Assembly (NCBI GenBank): GCA_030374805.1
Contig: JARGSG010000069.1
Coordinates: forward strand, 307,675-371,674
DNA: 64,000 bases
Origin: Gracilaria gracilis
Lineage: Eukaryota; Rhodophyta; Florideophyceae; Gracilariales; Gracilariaceae
Reading direction: 5' to 3'
Shown here: positions 39,557-48,100 of the stretch, piece after piece
Layout of the letters: the number at the start of each line of letters is the position of its first letter
How positions within the stretch are numbered: position 1 is the stretch's first letter
The notes under the pieces: model-generated
The model's database searches: none
Seen by the model: the letters and a program-made list of their open reading frames with translations, nothing else
Told to the model about the DNA's origin: nothing
Program-made: the position numbers and the translations under genes

Positions 39557-40499
39557 GGCGGCTTCCACAACTACCACAACTTGTGTCTTTTGACGTTGTT
39601 CAGGGTCACAAACATCGTGACAGGAGCTAGACGTAGAGTAGAACTAAATACTTGTAGCACATTCGCACGACGCAGCTAGGCAGAATCTTCTTCATCGCAC
39701 CTCTTAAGTAAAACACTCAATATTTTTGTATCCGCTTGGATCGCATGTACTGAGGAAGAGGTCAATGTGCAATTACACGACGGGTGTTTTGGACGATAAA
39801 GATTGTCTGCAAATTTGCACTGTAACCATATAACTGGATGCCAAGTCATGTTTGATCACGATCGGCTTGTAGCTCACGTTGCGAGACACTAGTTAGATAG
39901 CTTGTAGAGTAGTCTCCCAGCAACATGTGGATAGACCACTGCAAAGTAAGACAATAGTTAACTTGTAGAGTAGTCCCACATCTACATGTGGACAGACCAC
40001 TGCAAAGTATACACAAACAGAGCGCCAGTTGGCTATCCCCAATCTCTGTAGAATCTAGAAATCATTCATCCAGAAATCATTCCCCACCCTATTAATCCAG
40101 CAATAATCTGTTCAGTATCAAGAGGCGGGCCGACTCTACCATTGTGTAATCATGAGCCCAATATTGGCCATGTTTGTTCAACATCTCGTCCTGTTTTCGT
40201 GCTACAAAACGAAACTGAATGATTGCTCTCTGTTTTGCTCGTTTGCTTTAGGATCTCTAGAGAGCAAATCGGCGATGTACGATGCGGGCGATGATTGTTG
40301 TATTTCTACACGTAACCCATTTCGATGTGGCTACTGACAGAGCTGACCAAAAATGTCAGCAGTGGTGGGCTGGGTGAGGCGAAGCACCGGTCCCATGGCT
40401 ACTACGTGTACACGTACATCAAGGAATCGTTTTCAAAAATACAAGCGTCTGGGTGGACAACTACTACACGTGGACAACGATCTTTGTATTGAGCTCACC
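39557..40499. other. Arm sequence, no gene recognised
   Basis: It mirrors 11.65-12.59 kb, including the duplicated ggactactctacaag-type blocks. Confidence 0.45.
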
Positions 40500-41527
40500 G
40501 AAACGCGTACCGTTGTACACGTTCCTTGGTACCTTCCAGCACTTGTTTGCGTTCGAGCTCCGTGAATGGCAGCTGCCGCGAATGACACTGTAAGGGAAAG
40601 AAATGCTCTCCCGACAATTGCACACGTGGACATGCAGCCATTTCGTGTGTGTCGCCGAGCGCTCTGTCAGTCCAATTGCTGCGCGCAATAATAATCTCCG
40701 AGCGCGCCGTGCAGCGCCGTGCACGCGGGGAGCGCCGCGCCGCCATCGCCGTCGCAGCCGCCGCCCCACGCGCGACGCGCGACGCTTTTGTTTCATGTGC
40801 CAAGATGCGACATGCCACGCAGTCGCGGCCTGCGCTGACGTCGCCGCCTTCCACGCTGTTGCGCGACGCTGCCGTTGAATCGCTCTTCGTGTTCTCGGCC
40901 GCAGATTACGTCACAATCGCCGCGCTCTCCGTTGCGTTCCTTCTCAGCTTGCTGTTGCTTGCGTTTGTTCAGGCATTGTCGCATTGATCGCCTCCCTGCG
41001 ATTGTGCTCGTGCTGTCTTTCCTTCTTCCACCGTTGTCCTCTTTGTCTTCATCAGTACCGCTTCGCCGTTTCGCGCCTACGTCTTGCCTTGTGGCCGGCT
41101 GCTCCAGCTACGCTTTCGTCATCGCTGCTCGCTTTTGGTTCTTGCATTCTCTCGTTCTGTGCCGTCCTCTCTTCTTCTTGAACTTGTACTATTTGTGTTT
41201 TGCTCCTTGTGTGTCCATCGATCACTACGCTGCTTTTGGCTTACATTCACGTTGAAGGCTTCTCCACCTCTTTTCGTGCCAGACCGATCTCTTCGTCTAC
41301 TGCTTCTGCGCTGTTTGTGAGCATCCGGTTCACCCATCGTTTCTGCCTCGCTGCACTTTTGCTCGTGTACTCCGCATTTCTGTAACGTTTCCTGTCTTTC
41401 TGGCCGCCCAGCACTCGTTTCGCACGCTCAACCCCACAGCAGCGTACGTGCGTCGTCGTGTTTCTTCTGCGTTCTCTGTTCTGATCCTATTCGACGATTC
41501 ATCCCCCGTGCTTGGTAGCCGACTAAC
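40500..41527 (+). repeat. Leader of F3 copy 5
   Basis: It mirrors 10,674-11,700 almost base for base, with the same CGG-rich and C/T-rich sections. Confidence 0.55.
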
Positions 41528-41992
41528 ATGCTGGTTATAACTGAAACCAACCAACTGCAGCAAATGCTAACAACTTCAATCCTGCTGGTAATGCTCACAC
41601 GCCGACAGCGTTTCCTTGCCACGAATCGCCGCCAGCTGCGCACCCCCAACAGAAAACCGTCCCACGGACGCGCCTCCTCACGCAGCGCAGCGCATTCGCT
41701 GTGCCGATGCAACCACAGCCACGCACGACCGCCAAGTTCCGTTCGACACAGTCATCTCGAAAGCAAGGTGGGAAAACGGCACCGAAAGCGCGTCACGCGG
41801 TGTAGCACTCGAAGAAAGAGAACGGGGAGAAATGGTGATATCAGTGAGCTCATCGGCGGGATAAGCACGTTGAGGGTGTCGGCCGCCTCTGGTTGTTCGG
41901 CAAGTCGCGAAGATGCTGATGATACGCGCGGTATGGCTTGGGAAGGCTCAGTATCAGCACGAGTGAAGACGAGGCTGATGCATGTGGCTTGA
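41528..41992 (+). pseudogene. F3 copy 5, C-terminal frameshift
   Basis: MLVITETNQLQQ start, nearly identical to copy 1 through DDTRGMA. There a deletion of about 17 bases, relative to copy 1, removes the AAVVDALD codons and shifts the frame, so the conserved C-terminal RLSIS block and GLMRI end are lost and replaced by about 17 unrelated residues. Copy 1 in the other arm lacks the deletion. Confidence 0.65.
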
Positions 41993-42892
41993 TGCGAATT
42001 TGAGCGATTCAAGTCGGATGTTCGCGTCTCGTTCTCCTTGAAGAAGGCTTGAGCCGTTTTTTAGAAAGCAGTCCTCATCTCAAGCTAAAAGAGCTTTGTT
42101 TTGTTGAAAAATAGTCTAGCTACCCTTGAAGCGTGTTTAACTTGCGAGGGAGGCGTTCACAAGCGTGATTCAGTGCATGCATCACTTGGGCGTTGATCGC
42201 GCCGAAGAGAGGTGGACACCGATAGCTTTACTTGGCGCTGGCGTTACGAGCGCTCCTGCAGCCATCCGATCGGATGGGACGTGTGTGACGTGGCCACGGT
42301 TTTTCCTATGGCACCTCAGCAAGGAGTATTAAATATTTTCAAGAAAAAGTACAGATGTAATTCGTGTACCGTTCCCCGATCTTTGTCACCAAGGAGCACC
42401 ATTTCGTCTTCCAGCCATCTGGCATTCGCTCTTCTAAATACTACCAACGGTACCAACAATACTTGTAAAGCTTCAGTTTTACTTTGGATCTTTTCTGATG
42501 CAGTTGAACAGCTTCGGATAAAAAGCCCTTGCAGTCCATACCCCAGTCGTAATGACTGTCGTGCTGGAGGCCGACAGTTAAGCATACAGCAGAGGCAGTT
42601 GCGCCCCGCTTCAAGCTGAGCTTGAAGTAGTTAATAGTGTAGCTATAGAACGCGACTTATAGCCACAAACATCTTGTGGAACCGTCCGCGGGTCTCCTTA
42701 AAAGCCCCACGGACGGATCAGTAAACTACATATGTCCCGGCAGGCGTCTGGTTGAAGCTCTCTGCGCCTCCCTCCTCCTTCATCTCTACAATGACGAGTC
42801 TTCTTCGCACGATAATGAGACTCCAGTCGTTGAGATGAAGCATTGACTGCGACGGCCCCACCCTCTCTGTGTAAAAACGAAGAACAATTAAT
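41993..42892. other. Intergenic, no gene recognised
   Basis: The inverted repeat ends near 42,110. Beyond it are only short ORFs without recognisable content. Confidence 0.4.
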
Positions 42893-43455
42893 TACTCTCG
42901 AAGTATCACACCACGATCCGTGGCATATTGCGTCACTGCTTGGTATGTAGCTGTAGCATTTTTTGATCCATCTCCAACTGACTTAACACCAATATCGTCG
43001 TTTTCAACACTAAGGCCTGGGTATCGCGTGCGTACTTCTCCGCTGTTGCTTCTTCTTCTTTATTGTGGACAAAAGTACCTTATTCCGATACTGTCGTACA
43101 GCTTCAAAGGAAGCTGTTGCTAATGACCTCGTGCTCGATTCCAAGATGTCTCATTGTGTCTATTGCCCCAAGAATGGACCCTTCAGCAGTCTCTCCCGTA
43201 CCAGAAGACCCGAAGAATACTAGTCCATTTCGAGAAAGCAGTTCTGTCTCGGGTGCTCTCTCCAACTCCGACCACATCGCCAGAGCTTTGAGCATCAATT
43301 TGGCGAAAAACTGGTCTGAGTACATCTTCCGATACATTCTAGAGTCACCGTTCGAAGATCCAAGACTAATTGACACGCCTCCTTGGTCGAGGAGAGCTAC
43401 TGAACCTGAAAATTTATCTTTGGTCAGATTTGTAGACACAAGCGGTACCAGCCAT
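42893..43455 (-). pseudogene. Decayed FAD amine-oxidase (sarcosine-oxidase-like) domain fused to the dehydrogenase
   Basis: The preceding ORF ends DVVIVGA then TGA, exactly where a Rossmann FAD site (VGAGxxG) would continue; the next codons read MAGTACVYK in the same frame. A one-base insertion then shifts to the frame with LTKDKFSGSVALLDQGG, SSNGDSRMYRKMYSD, MWSELERAPETELLSRNG and MRHLGIEHEVIS, all typical of the DAO/sarcosine and N-methyltryptophan oxidase family. After another disruption near 43,104, SGEVRTRYPGLSVENDDIGV continues to about 42,893. The oxidase half is broken by at least one nonsense codon and one frameshift and lacks the C-terminal part. Confidence 0.7.
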
Positions 43456-44607
43456 TCAGGCCCCAACGATGACAACATCATGAATGGGATTCTGTTCAGC
43501 AATCCAGTCCCGAAAAATTCGACCAATAGGGGTGGAGCTTGTCTCTGTCGCGATTACTTCCTTCAAGGTCTTGTAGGAACTAAGTTCGGGTTCCTGAACC
43601 AACTTGCGGAGAAACTTGCGGGTCTTGGTTGCTATCAAGGAAGCGATAAAGCTGTAGACGTAGCCAGGATGGATTTCGCGGAAAATGTGCGGCTCATAAT
43701 ACTCAATTGAATCTTCCATGACAGCTCCGGCTGAAGAAATGGCCTCTGGAACGAATAGAATTTTTCTCCTCTGAATAATCTCCATGGCAACATCATTGAC
43801 GAAAGGAATGTTTGAAGAGCCACAGATACCTTGACAAGTCAAATTTCGAGCAATGTTCTCATCGATAAGGTGCGAACTGGCGCAAGGAGCCAGGATATCA
43901 AAGTCTGTCATAGTCCAATCTTCCTCAGATACATCAATAGCATGGGGCACAGCTAAAGCCGCGCGACCTGGATGAATATCGGCGACCAAAACCTGAAAGT
44001 CGGGCATTCGATCAAGTACAGAGGCGACTTTCGATCCTACATTTCCGATGCCAAGGACTAAGACAGTAACGAGCTTCCCCTTGGGTGTGATGAGTGTCGA
44101 AAGTTCTTGAACAGCGGCTACAACTCCATAAGCTGTGGCTTCTTCTGGTTCGCATTTGCATTCCGTTGCCGCAAGAACATAACCGTTCTCGGGATTCACC
44201 TTCCGACTCATGTCAGAGAGAAGCTTCATGTCTTTCGTAGTGGTGTTCAAATCGCACCCCGTGAGCATCTTACCGTTCAATTGTGAGAGAGCGTTGAAAA
44301 TCTCGTGCATGAGCTCCTCCCTATTGATTTTAATATGATCTTGACATCGGACGACAATTTTGCCTCCAGAAAACCCGGTACAGAAGGTTTGGTGCTTAAG
44401 GGACATCACTTTGCTGAGCTCACGGCACTCGTTCATGGCGTCCATTTCGGAGGCGTAGTTCATGATACGACATCCACCATTTGCTGGGAAAAAGGAGGCG
44501 ACTGTGGGGTCAATATCATCTAGGAATTGCTCGTATCCAACGAAAATAGTCACATCTCCAAGGACTTGAAATTGACGAACACTAACGTTGCTCATGGTGC
44601 AAGACAT
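43456..44607 (-). CDS. Leucine-dehydrogenase-like (GLFV family) domain of a fused gene
   Basis: 383 aa, start at 44607 (MSCTMSNVSV; an alternative Met lies at 44595). GLFV dehydrogenases catalyse reversible NAD(P)-dependent oxidative deamination of amino acids. Visible signatures are NGGCRIMNYAS (about 43-53), Lys71 and Lys83 in SLKHQ and FSGGKIVV (substrate and catalytic lysines), Asp119 in CDLNTTTKDM, the nucleotide site VLGIGNVGSKVA (184-195), and the leucine-dehydrogenase-like blocks ILAPCASSHLIDE and GSSNIPF. After a linker it ends HDVVIVGA at the start of a flavoprotein domain, cut by TGA. The dehydrogenase part is intact and could still work as a truncated product; an amino-acid catabolic role is inferred. 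Confidence 0.85.
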   Translation of the reverse strand: MSCTMSNVSVRQFQVLGDVTIFVGYEQFLDDIDPTVASFFPANGGCRIMNYASEMDAMNECRELSKVMSLKHQTFCTGFSGGKIVVRCQDHIKINREELMHEIFNALSQLNGKMLTGCDLNTTTKDMKLLSDMSRKVNPENGYVLAATECKCEPEEATAYGVVAAVQELSTLITPKGKLVTVLVLGIGNVGSKVASVLDRMPDFQVLVADIHPGRAALAVPHAIDVSEEDWTMTDFDILAPCASSHLIDENIARNLTCQGICGSSNIPFVNDVAMEIIQRRKILFVPEAISSAGAVMEDSIEYYEPHIFREIHPGYVYSFIASLIATKTRKFLRKLVQEPELSSYKTLKEVIATETSSTPIGRIFRDWIAEQNPIHDVVIVGA

Positions 44608-44881
44608 TGTGTTCTACCAAGATGTTCGTGCCACTTGGAAGAATAGCACTCGATCTCCTGTTTGTAGAAGAACGAAGAAGGGGAGGGCCCAAAGAGTTCA
44701 ATCTGACGCCTGCCTCGGGGTCTTCTTCATTTACTTTATCATTCTCGGCTCGATAAGTAGAGAGTCTGGGGCATCCCAGACTCTCTTCAACCGCTTGTTC
44801 GGGTCGGGCTGTTGTGGTCGCCACCTACGCAACAGCTGCCACCCATGCAAGTCACCAGGAGCACACATCTACTGTAGCCAG
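44608..44881. other. 5' flank of the fused gene; hairpin; target site
   Basis: It contains a perfect hairpin at 44,759-44,786 and ends with GCCAG (44,877-44,881), the target duplication of the Gypsy insertion. No gene recognised. Confidence 0.5.
44759..44786. repeat. Perfect 12-bp hairpin
   Basis: agagagtctggg, loop gcat, cccagactctct. It lies about 150 bases upstream of the fused gene start, on the opposite side from its coding sequence. Confidence 0.7.
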
Positions 44882-45145
44882 TGTGCGCTTGTGTGGTTGC
44901 AATGCGCAAGAGGGGTGCTGAGTGTTGAGGTTCGATGCCTCTGATTTTACTGAAGAGGTAGAGATGTGGTGTCTTAAGTACACCACTGCCAATGTTTTCT
45001 GCTTCAGAAAACTACTACGGTACACTAACTATGTAGGAGGTAATGCCACCCGAGCGGGGGTGCAGCAATCCTTGGTGGAGCTATGGTGCTGAAGTGGATG
45101 TCTATATCTACTTCAGTGCCGAAGTGGATGCCTTCATCCACTACA
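44882..45145 (-). repeat. Gypsy 3' LTR
   Basis: 264 bp. On the minus strand it begins TGTAGTGGATG and ends CAAGCGCACA. Confidence 0.9.
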
Positions 45146-45157
45146 CTTCCCTCCTTT
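45146..45157 (-). promoter_or_regulatory. Gypsy polypurine tract overlapping the stop codon
   Basis: On the minus strand TAAAGGAGGGAAG runs straight into the LTR; the polyprotein stop TAA (45158-45156) forms its start, so coding, priming and LTR are packed without spacing. Confidence 0.7.
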
Positions 45158-48100
45158 AAAGGCCAAGCGCAGCTTTTGCTTTCTTAGCCAGATCGGGGGA
45201 TGTGGTTTTGCGACGAAGTAGTTTTTGCAGCATAACTGGAACGTCCTTGTAGATCTGTTTGAGAGGCTCCAAAGTGTCCTCTGCCTCATCAAGACCTTTC
45301 CAGCGAACATGAACCAATAGGCCTTCCTCGCTTTCCACCAACTTGAGTAAACGTCCTACGGGCATACCGGTCTCAGATGAAAGAACGTGGGACAAAATGG
45401 CCTCTTTGTTCAAGGATTCGTCATGGTAGAACTTCAACCGAGAGCCATGTATGTCCTTGAGCGATCCATTCCTGAGATCTTCGACTTGATAAACGTAGTC
45501 CGAAAGTGCCTTAACAATTCGGCGTGGTCCTCTCCAACGTAACGCGAGCTTCTCACCGGCCGTGAAATCATCTCTTGCCACCAATACAAAATCTCCCTTT
45601 TCGAAATTGGCTAGCTTGCCCTTCGAAGCTCTTTCTCTCGACTTCTGTCTGTTGTTCTGTAGCGCATTGTGCACTAAAGGTTGTAACTCGGACATCAACT
45701 TTTGCAGAGCGTCCATGTTGGTACAGCGCTCTAATCGTGTTGCGCGAATGTTAACAGGCTTCGCGGTAGATGTGCGCAGGAAGGTAGAGATAGGGGGAGT
45801 AGGTTTGAGACCCATGAATGCGGTGATTGGTGCAGTGTTGCTGCGGTGAGGAGACGGGGTGTTGTTCAGGATGCTCTGGATGATTGGAATGAGATCGGGC
45901 CATTCTTTGAAATCCATTTGATACTCGGATGTCAACGCCCGAAGTGTTCGGATGAGTTCTTTGCCAAGTCTTTCCACTGCCCCATTGCTCCATGGTGTGT
46001 AGGGGAGCGTGAAATGATGCGGTACGCGAAGATACTTCGTAATTTTCCTGATGGTCTCGTTCTTGAAGTGCGTTGGACCATCGGACATCAAGCCCTGCGG
46101 AACATTAAAGGCAGCGCACCAGTCTACGATAGAAAGCGCTGCGTTGTCCGATGTCGTTCTTGAGGTAGGAAAGAACCACTTGTAGTCGGAATGATCATCT
46201 CGAAGCATCAGGATGTATTTAGACCCTACATGACTTGGTCCAATTTCAATGTAGTCAAACTGGAGAAGGTCGTTTGGCTTTGACCCATGGAGTGCCGGAC
46301 CAAAGGGCCTTGGAACTTTCTCACCTCCAGTGGTCGAAATACAGTGGATGCAGGCATCTACAAAATCCTGAATGTCTTTCGACAGTGTTGTCCAATGATA
46401 GTTCTTGCTCAGAGCATTTGATGTAGTTTGCCTACCACGATGGCCGGCGGGACCAGTGTGGGCAATGATGCAGAGTCTCAGCTGAAGGTTCTCAGACTTT
46501 TCCGGGATCCAAATGGCTTCTGAAGAGGTTCTCCAGATTCCATTAAGACAATGTAGATCTAATGGGCGAACGTTGGAGTGTTGGTCTTGTTCCAGTGCTA
46601 CTTCTTCTGCAGATGGCCAGCAGAATTCATCGGTGTTGGCGGTTGGCAGAATTGGAATCTGGAGTAACCTTCGGACAATTCTGGGTGCAGACCAACGCGT
46701 TAACATGTCAGCCCACACATTGTCCAGTCCACTGATGTGGAAGCATGTGTACAAGTATACACTAAGACGCACAGCCCAACGAAGAACCTTTCGTGTTGAG
46801 GATAGGCTGAGATCCGGGATGAGAGAGAGAGGGTCGAATATGAAAACGAGGTTGTTGTGGTCTGTGAAGAGGTCGAATCCTGCGGCGGTGGCAGCAAGCC
46901 AATGCATTCTCTCGACTGTAGCCATTATTGCGAAAGCCTCTTTCTCTAGAGTCGACCAAGCCAATTGAGTCGTATTGAATCTTCCGGAACAAAATGCAAG
47001 CGGGCTGTGCCTTTGCTCGGCGTGAGGGAGATGGAGGTCCTCTTTCGGTACTTGCGTAACGATACCAGACCAAGAGGTGTCCGATGCGTCTGTGTAAATG
47101 CATAGCCGCTGCCGCTCGTCGCGATGAGCGAGAGTAACCAGATTAGCGAGCGCCTTCTTGCACTGATCGAAAACAATGTTTTCTTTCTTATCCCATCCTA
47201 GATCCTGCAATGATACGTTCGCTACAGCTCGTTTGGTGCGCTTACCAGCTACGGCATATACCCTTTCCAACATTTGGTGTAGGGGCTCAATGAGATTCGT
47301 GAAGTTCGGTATGCCGGTTTTGACCCACTGCATGGCGCACACAAACTGTTGCAAATGGGCTCCAGTGGTTGGAGGTTCCATGGAAAGGAGGCCGTCAAGC
47401 TTTCGAGGGTCATGGCGTACTCCATCTGCGGATACAATTCGTCCACACCATTTAATGGTTTGAGCAAACAGGATACTCTTGCCTGGATGTAGTCGGATCG
47501 AATAACGTGCACAGGTTTCGAACAGCTTTCGAATTCCTTTCAGTAGTCCCTCCACAGTTCGATTGTGAAGCAGTATGTCATCCAGCCAATAGAGAATCTG
47601 CTTGAGGAGCTCCTTGGGGAACACTTCTGCCAGAATGGATTGTAGATGTGTCGTAGCGTTTGTTGTCCCGTGCAGAACTCTGGTTGGTGTGTAGACGCCA
47701 TCAGGCGTTATGAATGACTGGAGTTCCTGCGAGGCCTTATCCAAAGGGAACTGCCAGTACCCATGAGAGAGATCAAAAGTGGCGAAGAACTTGGATCCAG
47801 CCAGCTTGAGTAGTTCCTGTTCAATATTCGGCATTGGAAACTGATGCTGGACTGTGAACTTGTTGATGGGCCGCAAGTCTACAGTGAATCGGAAACGAGC
47901 TGGTCCAGGTTTGGGGACAAGAAGTGGTGCTGATGCCCATGGAGACGACGGATTGGGGTACACCATACCAGCTCGAACAAGATTTCCAACGAACTTGTCA
48001 AGAAAATCCCGCTGGTTCTGCGAGTACTTACGCAGACGGACGCGAACTGGCTTGGCATCAGGTGTAACGGTAATCTTCAGTGGCTTGACTTGTGCTGGTG

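Larger units (their letters stand above)
37740..42110 (-). repeat. Right arm of the large inverted repeat
   Basis: Reverse-complement partner of 10,000-14,050, with the same features in mirrored order (P scrap, RTD gene, hairpin, F3 leader, F3). Slightly longer because of indels near its outer (37.9-38.5 kb) part. Confidence 0.85.

Noticed and set aside
42212-42619. 135-codon plus-strand ORF
   Set aside because: No conserved counterpart, biased composition, no recognisable motif; probably chance.
43063-43710. 215-codon plus-strand ORF
   Set aside because: It lies antisense to the dehydrogenase and flavoprotein domains, which have clear family motifs on minus.
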